From contig NC_133235.1 in assembly GCF_040436345.1 (NCBI RefSeq), positions 23,770,660-23,834,659 on the forward strand: a DNA stretch of 64,000 nucleotides, in the 5' to 3' direction. Below are positions 11,693 to 23,233 of the stretch, in pieces (within the stretch, counting starts at the first letter, position 1; each line of letters begins with the position of its first letter). Source of the DNA: Pagrus major. Lineage: Eukaryota; Chordata; Actinopteri; Spariformes; Sparidae. The notes beneath the pieces were generated by a model, which saw only the letters and a list, made by a program, of their open reading frames with translations, was not told the origin of the DNA and did not search any database. A program made the position numbers and the translations under genes.

Positions 11693-14262
11693 TGCAATTA
11701 GTATCTAACCCCACAAATGTCATTTTTATTACATTGTAAACTACTTATAAATCAGGTGTAACAATCCTATTTCCAGGACAGACCCTCTCCTCTAAACTCT
11801 GAAACAAACATGCATTTGGCTAAATGTATTGATGAGGATTTCCTTTGAAACGTGTGAAAGCTCTGTGTTTGTGCATGATGCATCACCTTAAAATGGGTGT
11901 GAGAACTTATTCATTAAGGATGGGAGTCATGTACCCGCTTGCATGCCTTCCATAAATTTGACCATGGTCTCTCTTTGTCTTTTTCTCTCCTGGGGGAATG
12001 CTAGACATTCCTGAGGTCTGGAAAGCAGAGACCTCTGAGTCACTCAGGTCATGGCCTCTCACTAAATGAGCTGTATCTGCTGCCAATGGACACTGATTAC
12101 TAGGAAGAGAAGGAGTTCCCGTGCTGACGTGTCAGTGAAGGCATCGCAACGGCGAAAGACTGCTGATTCAGGGCCTGATGAATGTCAGTGTGTCTGCACC
12201 AGACTGCTTAACTCTTGTTACAATATTATCTAAAAATCTATCTCGAGATGAAGACTAACAAGAGGCTTGAATGTAATATAAACGCAAACACATTTGACAG
12301 TGTTCATTTCAGCAGTGTGTTTAGTTATAATGTGCTGGAAGGCCTCAAAGCTCTCTTTCTCCTCTAATTCTGCTGTCTCAGTTTCTCCCAGGGCTCACAT
12401 AATAAGTCTTTAAATATACTTGCAGGACTACATGAGTTTTCCATGATCAAAAATCCAAGTCTGAATGCTTTGCTTTGTCAATGATTTATTAAAGCACCTT
12501 TAAATAGTGTAACATGTGCTTGGTTCTTTTCATTTGGCAAAAAAGTTTGTCAGAGACGTCCGGAATGAAATAATGGTCCAGCTGAAGGCTAGAAGACTGT
12601 GGCTCCGCTTGCGAAGTTTACGACATCTCGAGGAGAGAGATGGAGTTATTTATTTTACCCAACGAGAGAACGACAGGAAATGTCTCACTGTTACATTTTT
12701 TCTCTTTGCATCAGGTACTGTATGCTTTTGATTGTGGTTTCATAGAAAGAGTGGAATATTTAACATGAACTGTAAGCACTTGACCACATTTGTATAGACT
12801 GGTCTTTCAAGACATAACACTTTCTTGACATTAATATGTAATGCAGATAAAAATAGGCACACATTAAAGTAAAGAAATATACATACCTCTCTCTTTCTAT
12901 ATATAAGAATAACACTTTTTGTAGACTGATCCAACATCATTCACAGTATTTAAGTGTTTATGTGTCATTCAGGCACCTATGGAAGCACATTTCTGCCAGA
13001 TAAAGAAAAAAAGGATAAAAAAAGAGAGATAAACAATCAAAGTAATGAAATAGATAGACTTCATCTCATTACTACTCATTACCTTTCTCTATCTCATAAT
13101 TATGAGTTAATAGCACAATGTAAGAGCTATGGAATAATGACTCAAATTGGCATTTAGATTGACTCCTCATAAACCTCACTTTCACTATGGCACTGTTTCT
13201 ATCTGCTTGCACGCCTCCTTTATGAATGAATAAATGTGTTGGTAGTTGCTACTCTGGGGAAGAGGGAAAGCAATCTGGTCGTCTTTGCGTCAGCGGTGCC
13301 AATAACAATACCATTTGGAAAATGCTTGGCATTCTTGAATTTCTAGAAAAGACAATATTACTCTAGGGCCCTTTAAACAATAACCAGTTCAGTTCATTTG
13401 TCACAACAAGCAGATAAAAAAAGAGAGGAAAAATGTGTCTTAATATGTAGCCTATGTGCATAACATCTGGACAGTCATCAATTTACTTTTATAAAAATAT
13501 ACAGCGTGCTTGACTTTGAAATCATGACTTGGTTATCTAATTTGTAAAATATCTGGATCATTGTCAGGATATACAGCAAAGATCGGGTCATACACAGAAG
13601 CGTGACCCCTTTCTTTCCTGTTCTAAATTCCATCACATTATGGCCCATATAATATTATGTTATGGTATAGAAAAATGAGGAACATTTTGTTTTGGCAGCT
13701 GGAGATAACTGCACTCGAAACTGGTTTCAAATATTTCAACTACCAGAGGGACTCCATGCTGAGAGTTGATGCTTTACTCTAACCGTGACCTTTAACAGTT
13801 TGAACCGAGAGCAAACTCTCTCAAGGATAAAATATGTAACTTTTACGCATTGCATTGTGTAAAAATGACAAGACTTTTTTTGTACGTTTTGAGTCGTGTG
13901 CTTACATTATCCTGAACGCTTTCAACAAAGTTCAAACTCAGAGAAATATGTAATTTTATTCAAGGTAATAGTGTGTTTTATTTGAGTGAGGAAGGTAAAT
14001 ATAACTTTAAAACATTAACCTTCTTAAACATCTCTGCCCGGGTCACATAAATACATTTTCATCAGCAATGGTGGTTGTTAACAATAAAGACAACAACTCC
14101 CATCACTACTTACGTCTTTTGTTTTGTTTTGACACCCCTAATGGCAGAAATTACATACTGTTTCTTTAAGTTTTATTCATATATATTTTGCAACTAACTC
14201 TCCTTACCAGCTTCCTGATTTGAAGTGTTCATTTGCAACTCTCAACAGAGATGAGAAAGAAG
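11693..14262. other. Gene-free stretch
   Basis: No gene or clear repeat is seen. A few ORFs of 60-71 codons occur on both strands with no recognisable domain. One at 12516-12731 is rich in Arg and Leu, but nothing supports it as an exon. Confidence 0.5.
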
Positions 14263-14801
14263 CAGTGTTGGAATGTAACTAAGTACATTTACTCAAATAC
14301 CTTAATTACAATACGTACAATACACAGTACAGTACAATTTTGAAGTACTTGTACTGGAGTATTTCCATTTTCTGCTACTACTACTTTACTTCAACTCCAC
14401 TTCATTTTGGAGGTAAATATTGTACTTTTTTTACTCCACAACATTTATTTGCTTACTAGTTACTAGTTTGTTTACAGATTACATGCTGCATCAGAGCCAT
14501 AGTAGCGCAATTTTAAATAATTAAATCAGCAATCGGATAAAAAAAAAAAGATCAGATAATCAGAAAAATGCTCAATATCAGATCTGATGAGTCAACCCTT
14601 AATGTAATTACGCATAATTTACATTTGATTAGGTACATTTATTACCAGAATCTCACTTTTTATACTTAAGTACATTAATATCAGATACTTTTACCAAAGT
14701 AATATTTGAATACAATATCTTTATTTTTACTCAAGTATGACTTGTGGGTACTTGTGGGTTAAGAAGTGAGATCTCTCACTCTTTAGCCACTTCCACCATC
14801 A
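14263..14801 (+). mobile_element. Non-autonomous hAT-like dispersed repeat
   Basis: The element starts CAGTGTTGGAATGTAACTAA and ends in TTCCACCATCA, so the termini are roughly inverted (CAGTGTTGGAA against TGATGGTGGAA). The body is full of TACTTAAGTA/TACTTTTAC motifs, such as AAGTACATTTACTC, TTTTACTCCAC and TACTTTTACCAAAGTAA. I recognise this as a repeat found in very many fish genomes. There is no ORF for a transposase. The hAT assignment rests on the CAGTG-like ends; the 8-bp target duplication expected of hAT elements could not be made out. Confidence 0.65.
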
Positions 14802-16517
14802 GCTCCGAAAAAAACACTGCGTCTCATTCAGAATGTTATTGATTAAGACTTTCTAAACAAGTTTAATGTGTTCTGGGTGTAGTCTGCTGAGGTATATGAT
14901 CTGCTGCTTTCTCCTGTTCCCTGTTTTTTCCCGGCGCCTTCTTGATGTCAAACATGACACACAAAAAAAAAACAAACAAACAGAAAAGCAAACTCGTCTC
15001 CTCGCTTTGGAAAAGGAGTCGATCGCCTATTTTTAGCAGGTTTACAAACCTGCATATACAGGCTAATATAGGTGTAAAAGTGGTATATGTGGGCTGAGTT
15101 TGATTTAAGTTGACAGGATGGTCATGTTGCACACAGCTAGGCGGAAAGTGGGAAAGCCCACCCACCTAGAAACACATTGCATCTATAAAGATGTCAACCT
15201 GATAAGCAGTGGCAGTCACAGTCATGTTTCTGACTGCATCTGCACACCATTCATCAATACAATCACCATATGAGAAAAAAACAGCTCCCCTCCTTCTGAA
15301 ATCCACATTGTGTCTGAATCAAAAGCTCCCAAAATGGATAGAAAACATCCATCCTGTCACATTTTCATCTCCACATGGTATGTCGGAGATCAGTGTAATG
15401 TTTGATCAGCCAGAGGATTCTTGTTTACTGAAATCACCTTGTTTTACACTGTCTGAACCACTACAGCAGAAGGTAGGGTTGATAAACACCAGAGAGGTTA
15501 GTATGGTTGGCGATGGCTGTCAGCCTGGTACCTATTAGAGGAAACAGAGAGCTTTCCTTTATGTGTCTACATTCAGATCTTTACAATGACTCTGCATGCT
15601 GCTTTCATGTTGTTCCAGATTCTGACTGGTGTCTCGAGACTAAAGTGAGACCCGTGTCGTTACATCATGTCGACCATGTTCACAGCCCTGCTGTCATTTC
15701 TTATGGATGGGGCCACTTGTCTGCTGTGTCATGGACTCATCTGAACTTATCTCAGCTCCAGTGCAGTTTTATATTGGATGGCTTTGCTCGCAAATCTCTC
15801 AAGTCTTTGCTCTGATCCAGCCTGAGGTCTTGATCCGCTGTAAGACGCTCCAACTGCACAGCTGTTCAGACACCTGTCTATGTCTATGTGACACCCTCAT
15901 ATTCACTCGCTCCTCTGATGGCAGCTATCTAGAGACCGCGTTGTTATTCCGCTGTCATTTGTGTAATCCACTCGAAAAAAGTGTAAAAGTCCGTCAAAGA
16001 TCCTTCTTAACAATTGCCCCTGAACACAAAGCAGCTCGAATGTTTCTGATTCTGTCGTTCAGTATGAGTCACAGTGAGTCTCACACACATGTTCTTCGCA
16101 CGGTCAAACAGTGCGGCTGCAGAGCTGTTCGTACTGTGGATAGACACATTGTTCGAGGAAGCGCTGGCAGGACAGGATGTTGCCACTTAAAAATACTTTT
16201 CCAGTCAACTGCTTAAATATGTACCCACTGTCTTCACATTTTGTCTTTATTTTGTTGACCAGCAACATTGTCATGCGTTAGTTTGCTTGTACTCAGTTGC
16301 ATGTCATCACATTTTGCTGTGAAATTACATTAAACCGATGGCAGTTGTGGTCACCAGCGTTATATTGTTATTTTAATAGCGTCACTACTGTAATTGAATG
16401 ACTTAATCACTTTAAAAGTTATGTTTTGTTCTACAGTAGAATGCTCATAACATACTGTATTTCTACAATGTTGCTATTGTAAGCTACACAGTTTTTAACT
16501 GTATGCATTATAGAGAA
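14802..16517. other. Gene-free stretch with a run of long + strand ORFs
   Basis: Three overlapping open frames of 109, 102 and 169 codons cover 15209-16216 on the + strand. They lie in two different frames and their Cys/Ser/His/Leu-rich translations match no family I know. I treat them as chance ORFs or the decayed remains of an element rather than genes. Confidence 0.45.
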
Positions 16518-16920
16518 CTACTGAGCAAAAACATTTCCGAAAGACGTTACCTCTACGTCTTTGCCGACGTTGAAAAGACGTCCAGTGGAGAGTTGGGAGC
16601 CAGATTGACAGTTTTTTTATGTCTTTTTTTGACCTCAATTCACCTTTGATGTCCAAGTGACATATGGCTACATGGAGTCAAATTTGGCTGTCATAAAAAC
16701 CACAAGAAGTGCTTTAGACGTCAGTGACTGAAGTTAAAAATATGTCTAATTTTGGACCCTGTAAGAATGTCAGTTGGACATCTGTAGTGAATGAAAAGCT
16801 GAAAAGACATCGAAAAAAGTTGTCACAAAAACTCTCATTCTGGCTCTCCATTGGACGTCTTTTTAACATTGGCAAAGGCGTTAAAAAGACATCTTTTGGA
16901 TATGTTTTATGTTCAGTGGG
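16518..16920. mobile_element. MITE with ~75-bp terminal inverted repeats carrying GACGTC motifs
   Basis: The left arm (16518-16595; starts CTACTGAGCAAAAACAT and contains AAAGACGT, GTCTTTGCC and AAAAGACGTCCAGTGGAGAG) aligns with the reverse complement of the right arm (about 16843-16920; starts CCACTGAACATAAAACAT and contains GCCTTTGCC and AAAAGACGTCCAATGGAGAG). Arms this long with no internal transposase mark a miniature inverted-repeat element. The target-site duplication is unclear, so the superfamily is not assigned. Confidence 0.7.
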
Positions 16921-19684
16921 CTGAAAACGTGTCTTTAAGGTTAATGGTCGTCTATTGCGATCAAAACATCAGCTCAGTTTTACATGTAAACATAACCTCT
17001 AAAACACCCGGTACAAAAGACTACTACTTAAACTCAAAAAATATCTTTGAACCCAAACAACATATTTTGTGTTTTAAATGTCAAATTCGTACGAGCCCCA
17101 CCAATAAAAATCAAGTTTTTAACCTGAGTGAGAAAAAGGCTGCATATGCAGAAAACACAACCAGACCGGAGCAGAAACTGAGCAGTGAGAGAAACACACA
17201 TGTAACCAATTTTCAATGAGAGTGAGAAACGCTTTCAAAAAGAGGGAAAACCTGACTAACCTTTATGAAGTGCCATTCAAAATCCACAGAGTTCATTAAA
17301 AGAAATGCAACCTGAGGATTCACTGTGAAACCTCCTCTTTTACACGACCTTACCTGTCCTCTCAGATACCTTTTTTTTCCGTTCTTGGAATTAAATCAAA
17401 TAAGGCGACTGAAAACAGCATGTAACACCGTGAGTAAATGAATGATATTGGCAAGAAATCATGTCCCAGCTTTTGGTTCACCTTGGCAACAAACTGCAAA
17501 TGGATTGAGTGAATATATCTTAGAAACCAAATAATGTTGCAATGCAATACAACCTGTAGGTATCTGTTTGCATCAATGTCCATTGTTGTATGCTGAAGAT
17601 AATAAGAAATGTCTTACATTAGTGTTCACTGACTCTAAGTTTAGATGCACTCAAGAGAAAGAATTGAAATATACAAGCTTTAAACCGATAAAGACACACT
17701 ACCTGGATATTATCTCTTGTGCCTGGCAGGTGTTCGCTAAGGTAATATCAATTTATTGTTTGCAGAAATCACACCTCAGCCATTAAGGCAGAGATGTTAC
17801 TGTATTGTCTCAGTATGATGCCACATACCCTTTAGTTTGATTATAGGAGGGAGGATGAGGAATGATCACATGATGGTTTCATGCTGTTTCGTGTCCATTA
17901 GTGCTACGAAAATGGAAGTACTGCATTACAATGTCAGCTCTTACAGCAGCTTACCATTAATGTTTGTTCTTGTTCTTGGCTCCAAAAAAAAGGAGCAGAT
18001 TGTCCCTGTATTTAAAAAGAATGGTACAATTCTCTTAGAGCTGTAATTAACAACAATTTATGGCCAGAGAGCCGCACCCCTACATCATATGATGAGAAAG
18101 AGACTTGTTCACTCCAATCAGGTTGTTTAAGGTCAGATGAGAGAATGTTGAAACTCCTTCAGGAGGATTTCAGGATTTTTTTTGCCAACTAACACAAAGC
18201 TTTATTCTCGCCGGGAGAATCTGGCAGTCTGGTATCTATCATAAATCTACTATACAAGGTAGAAAGTCACCTTTTGGATTCTCAAGCCTTTGAGATCTCT
18301 ATGCAGAGGAGGTAAAAGAAATCACAGAGGGAAGGATTTTACCTGCCTGGCGATCTCGGAGCCGCCACCTCAGGGGTTCGAGCTACAAGCAAAAACCAAC
18401 CGAGGGCTGAAAAGCAGTTTGACTACGACACACTGCTGCTGTCAAGCAACAATGGTGTGTTTTCTCCTGGTTGACAGCCATGTATTTTTACAATTACAGT
18501 TATTTGAAAAGATTCAACTCAGAAAACGCACTATTTTCGACCTCAAGTCAAATTAAAATGAAATTGCTGTTTCATTCAGTAAAAGAGATACTTTGATACT
18601 CACGTTATTGTGTTGCTCTTCCTATATATTCAACACAAGGTTAGAAAAATAACAACGCTATCTTAAAGCTACATTGATGCCTTTCATCTACCATCAAGTT
18701 TAATTCAATGCTCAGAGGCCTGTAAGGATTTCCCAGCCTGCTTTATAGAGGAAGCACTGCCTGCAGTTTGTCATGTGTAAATATTTATCCAAGAACGCAT
18801 CCCCTCGAGGTGCCAAAATAATGGGGATGGTTTCAGAAAACTTAAATGGAATCTGTGGGTATTGTTAAATGCTCTTTCTATAAAAAAAACAGTTTAAGAC
18901 GGTGCCCTGCTGAACCATACGGTGAAAGAAGACCACAGTGCGAGGTTTTATGTATCTACTTCCTTAAATCACGAGACTTTCATTGTTAGTGGTGTTGATG
19001 GGTTTCAGGAGATTGAAGAATAGGATTTTAGTCAGACATAAGGTTTAGATTCAGGATGAAAAGGGACACCACTCAGAAAAGAGAGCTCACACTAACAGAA
19101 CAACACTGCCACCTGTTGGTTTGGAGGTAGTACTGCAAGGGTACAAAAATTTCAAGTCCCAAACCTTGGATGGACTCCTGTAAATTGGGTCAAAAGGTCA
19201 AGGTAAAGCTGGTGTTGAACTAGCAATTCAAGTATGCCATTACAGCTGTTACCAAATCTGATTTTGCAAACAAATGTCTCTGAGTAAATGTGTAATGGTC
19301 AGACAATCAGTGTGTCCTACAGTAGGTGCAGGAGGTTATACCTGCACCACAGTCTCTTCAACGATGATATCTATCACCTTCACTGTCCATTACCTGAAAT
19401 GTTATACTTGTCATACAGACATAAACGATAAGGATCTTTACAGCATTGTTTGCTAAAGAGAATTCAACTACTTTCAAATCGTTTAATGCCTCGTCTATTC
19501 ATATTTTATGTAGGGGCAATATCACAAAGTTCACTTTAACTGTTGCTATGTTCAAATGTATATAAATGTCACTACAGATATAACAAAACTTTACTACTGG
19601 CTCAAAAGCACATGAGAATGCGGCACTACCTGTAAACTTTGTCAGAATGTTTCTGGTTTATGGTTACTGTGGTTATTCTAAATG
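16921..19684. other. Gene-free stretch
   Basis: No supported exon or RNA gene. ORFs are short and without recognisable domains. A CTCF-like site lies at 19105-19119, listed separately. Confidence 0.55.
19105..19119 (-). promoter_or_regulatory. CTCF-like motif, minus orientation
   Basis: The reverse complement reads CCAACAGGTGGCAGT, which matches 14 of 15 positions of the CTCF core CCASYAGRKGGCRSY. It points away from the + oriented sites at 23088, 25898 and 27508 on the other side of mrps14. Binding is inferred only from the motif. Confidence 0.4.
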
Positions 19685-20045
19685 AAAAAAATGTGAAATG
19701 TTAAATTAAATATCAAATCAAAGTAAAAAAGTTTTATCTGAATATAAATGTTAATTAAGACATGACATTTAAATCTAAATGTTAACTGTTAAATCTCAGT
19801 TTTAAATGTTGAATGTAAATATCAAATCTAAATGTTAAATGTTAAATGTAAATGTTAATTGTTAAATCTAAATGTTTAATCAAAGTAAAAATCTTTGATC
19901 TAAATATAAATGTTAAAGCTTAATATTACATTTAATGTAAATAGTAATTTTTAGATCTATATATTAAATCAAAGTAAAAATGTCTGATCTAAATCTAAAT
20001 CTAAATGTTAAAAGTTAATATAAATATTAAATTAAAATCTAAATA
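19685..20045. repeat. AT-rich degenerate tandem repeat upstream of mrps14
   Basis: Dozens of variants of AAATGTTAAATCTAAATGTTAA follow one another. A longer landmark, ATCAAAGTAAAAA, recurs at 19718, 19879 and 19968, showing higher-order duplications. The array ends about 100 bases before the mrps14 start codon, so it must lie just outside or at the edge of that gene's promoter. Confidence 0.8.
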
Positions 20046-20142
20046 TCACCTCCATCAATCATTTCACCCTCCTGGTCGACAGGGGGCGATGTTTCCAGCG
20101 TTGTCTCTTCCCCTCTCGGTGGTTTTGCACAACACAGTATTC

Positions 20143-20153
20143 AATATGGCGGC
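20143..20153 (+). promoter_or_regulatory. YY1-like motif over the mrps14 start codon
   Basis: AATATGGCGGC overlaps the initiator ATG (20146) and differs by one base from the YY1 core AANATGGCGGC as usually written with AAG. YY1 sites at the start codon are known from many housekeeping, ribosomal-protein and mitochondrial genes whose proteins begin Met-Ala-Ala. The codon choice here (ATG GCG GCC) fits that pattern. The assignment is by motif only. Confidence 0.4.
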
Positions 20154-22166
20154 CCACAGGATAGCATGTCTGGGGTTTAATGCCCTTTACTCCTCTGTCT
20201 GCGCCCCAAAGCAGGTAACTTACTTTTGATAACGTACGTGGTTTAATTTAAAGTGTTTACTTTGTGATCGTATCGCACATCTCTGACAAAGCACTGAGAA
20301 CGCAACGTATTCAGAATTAGCTAGTCATCTTACTAGCTCTCCTACGTTAGCATAGTAGCTAATGCTAGTTAGCCTGCTAAGTAATGTTGATGCTAAATAG
20401 CTGTCTGTGTATTTATCGTAAATGCTGGTCCGGTTTGCAATTGAGGCGATTGTCACTAGTAATTAGCTGTGGTAGCTTAGTTATTATTATTATTAAATAT
20501 CTTTTGTCTTAAGCTAACGGTGTCCTTAAATCATCTCTTACCTGGGACAACCACATCAATGAGTCTTCACATCAGTCTCAGACCAGTCAGTCTGTTTTTG
20601 CAGGTCAGGTGACCGAAGCAGATGCTGTCAAATAATTCAGACACTCTTTTATTGCCTCAATCCCACAAATTACTGATTTATTGAAACGTTAACTCATAAA
20701 GACATGTATAAGCCTGAAGGGTAAACATCAAGCTAGGGCGTCGGTAGGGTAGATAGTAGGGACACAAGGCAGAGCATATACTGTATCTACAATATACATA
20801 ATACATTTATGAGGCCGAGGTGGAATATGTCAAGGAGGAAGATGTTATCTTCTGTTATCGAGGGTGTTAAAAAATAGTGTTGGATATAGTGTGTACTACA
20901 TAAGAAGGCTAAAAATTGTACTACTTACAATGAGCTGCCTCTTTGCATGATCTCAGTTTGAAGAATACCATTGTCCCCTGACAGCAGAGAGGAGATTGTG
21001 CTAGTAAGAAACTTTGTCACCCAGTGGTCATCATGGTATTATTATGTAGATATAGCAAATGTACGAGCTCAATGTTTCTCTTGAACTTTACAGTCTACAA
21101 AAAACTACAAAAATGACAGAAGAAGAATCAGGTGATTCTGTCTAAGAGCTGTTTCCTCCTATAATTTCTCTCAGTAAACAGCAGACAAATTGCAGGTTCT
21201 TCTCAATTCTCTATATCGTCTCCATCAATATTGGTCGTATTTGATAGCTAGAGAGCTGAATAGGGTAGAAAATGTCACTACAGTGGGTGTGAGTGAGTCG
21301 TAAAGGAGAAAGGCCTAAGCCCTTGCTGTCCTAAAGACCATGCTGACCGTACTTGTCCATAGCACATAGCACTGTGCATGATTCACAAGAAAAACTGATG
21401 TTTCCTTTAAGTTGGTAGGTCTGTGCTCATATTATCCCTATGTACGTGTATGTCTGAATATGAACATCACCAGTGTTTTCAACCTACTATCTGCAAAAAT
21501 GCTTTGCAGATAGTAGCTCTGTGTACACCGGGGCATAATATAAGCTGTCAAGTAATAACAACCACTGGAACATTGTGTGCAGGCCCTGAGGAGCTGCTGG
21601 GGCGCGGTGGAGCAGGTGAGGAGTTACTACGTTGACTGGAGGATGCTGAGGGACGTCAAGAGAAGACAGATGGCCTTTGACTATGCTGATGAGAGGCTCC
21701 GGATCAATGCACTGAGGAAGAACACCATCCTGCCCAAAGAGCTTCAGGTATGATGCAATATCCAGTTATTACACCGTGTGTCGTAGAACTTAAGTTAGTG
21801 TTATCATTTATTAGATATCACCAGAATCAGATTGTGATTATGTGGTCTTATATTATGTTGCTCTTCCATTAATTTCTGTTGTCCTAATTAATGGTTCAGT
21901 GTGCAGTATGTATAATTATGATTCCAAATCATTTCAAATGCAAATAATTATTGAATTTCTAAACTGTTTCATATCTTTTGCAGGAGTTGGCAGATAAAGA
22001 AATTGCGGCATTACCCAGGGACAGCTGCCCTGTGAGGATACGCAACAGATGTGTGTTGACTTCCAGACCTCGTGGAGTAAAGCGCAGGTGGAGACTGAGT
22101 CGGATTGTCTTCCGTGACTTGGCTGACCACAACCAGATGTCTGGGGTTTTCAGGGCCAGGTGGTGA
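20146..22166 (+). CDS. mrps14: Mitochondrial ribosomal protein S14 (uS14m)
   Basis: Three coding exons, 20146-20214, 21583-21747 and 21984-22166, join in phase 0 at GT-AG junctions and give 138 aa; the human protein is 128 aa. Exon 1 encodes a poorly conserved N-terminus (starts [10 protein letters not shown]) expected to act as the mitochondrial import signal. Exon 2 carries [14 protein letters not shown] and the [14 protein letters not shown] core. Exon 3 carries the hallmark [26 protein letters not shown] and the basic C-terminus ending RARW. The protein is a component of the mitoribosomal small-subunit head. The start is the first in-frame ATG and overlaps a YY1-like motif. The intron of 1.37 kb shows nothing notable. 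The gene ends about 1.1 kb before cacybp on the same strand. Confidence 0.96.
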
Positions 22167-22352
22167 CCATTGTACACTACAGCCAGCCATGAAAAATCAA
22201 TCAGACGAGCAGGACATCCACATTCAATATGTGGATATATTTATATGTTCTTTTCTTATGAAAAACAACAAAAAGCATAAAATTCAAAAATATCAATGTG
22301 ACTCCTTGTTGGAGAAAACTTCCATGTGACTTACTGTACTCAGAAATCTATG

Positions 22353-22358
22353 AATAAA
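22353..22358 (+). terminator. mrps14: Poly(A) signal of mrps14
   Basis: AATAAA lies 187 bases after the stop codon and is followed within about 40 bases by a T/GT-rich stretch (TTTTTTCTCCAGTGTCTTAGTTGTTTTT). This predicts a short 3'UTR of about 0.2 kb ending near 22,375. Confidence 0.7.
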
Positions 22359-22619
22359 TGTTGTACATTATAAACCTTTTTTCTCCAGTGTCTTAGTTGT
22401 TTTTCAGATGTAATAGTTGAAACATGAAGTAGCAATGTTTCATAGTATTTTAATATAAATATGGTCAAGAAAAAAATGGATATCCTCCACTAAGGTAAAA
22501 GTGCTGACAGACCAAAGAATCCACTATATGAAAGCTGCAATATCTTATCCTAGTGTGGTTAGAAAATACAAAGTCAAATACTCCGTTTGAATGACTTCCC
22601 TTTCATGTGGTTGGTTCAT

Positions 22620-22870
22620 GTGTAGTTTTGAGGGTTCCCATGGATCCTTGAGATCTTGGTGAGTTTGTGAATCTGAGAGAAAAAAAAGTCAGGGCCTTGA
22701 GAGTTTTTGAAACAAGACATGAACGGATGGGTGGGTCATTAAAAGTGCTTTTAATTATCCTCGATCCATGTCTTAAAGTATGCCTGTTGGGTCCTTGATC
22801 TTGGGGGGAATTGAACCTGGAGCGTCCTTGAAAGTCATTGAAGTTGATGTTTAGGATCAGGGTGGACTAT
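22620..22870. repeat. Probable remnant of a dispersed repeat (CCTTGA-rich)
   Basis: Variants of TCCTTGAGA / GTCCTTGAAAGT recur through this interval, for example near 22645, 22695, 22790 and 22826, between mrps14 and cacybp. I recall a fish repeat built of CCTTGAAAGTCCTTGAA units. This copy is decayed and its borders are not sharp, so the family and ends are uncertain. Confidence 0.35.
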
Positions 22871-23087
22871 TACAGACTGAACTGAGGAAACCCAAATCAA
22901 GTTGAGTTGTTACCTACTGTCTCGAACACAGGGTGAGGTTTTGGATATTAAGTTTGTCCACTGTATTTAATTGAAGAAACATTTAAACAATGTATAGAGT
23001 CAATATATTAGGCCATACTCCATAAATATACTGTATATATAACAATTAATTTAAATGTTTATATTTTATGGATGTTCACACTTCTGT

Positions 23088-23102
23088 CCAGTAGGTGGCG
23101 GT
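23088..23102 (+). promoter_or_regulatory. CTCF consensus site upstream of cacybp
   Basis: CCAGTAGGTGGCGGT matches all 15 positions of CCASYAGRKGGCRSY and sits 131 bases before the cacybp start codon. It is followed by GTGCGCCTGTAAGCTGG and an AAGAAGAAGAA tract, a layout I recall from a short dispersed fish element often found near promoters. The site may therefore have arrived as part of a repeat. Occupancy is not shown. Confidence 0.5.
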
Positions 23103-23233
23103 GGTGCGCCTGTAAGCTGGCTCTCCATACACCACCCATCATAAAGAAGAAGAAAGAATAGCCGCAGACTCCCAGGAGTGAACAAACACATCTCTGAAGC
23201 TAGCTTACATTAACTGATAAACACACATCCCCA

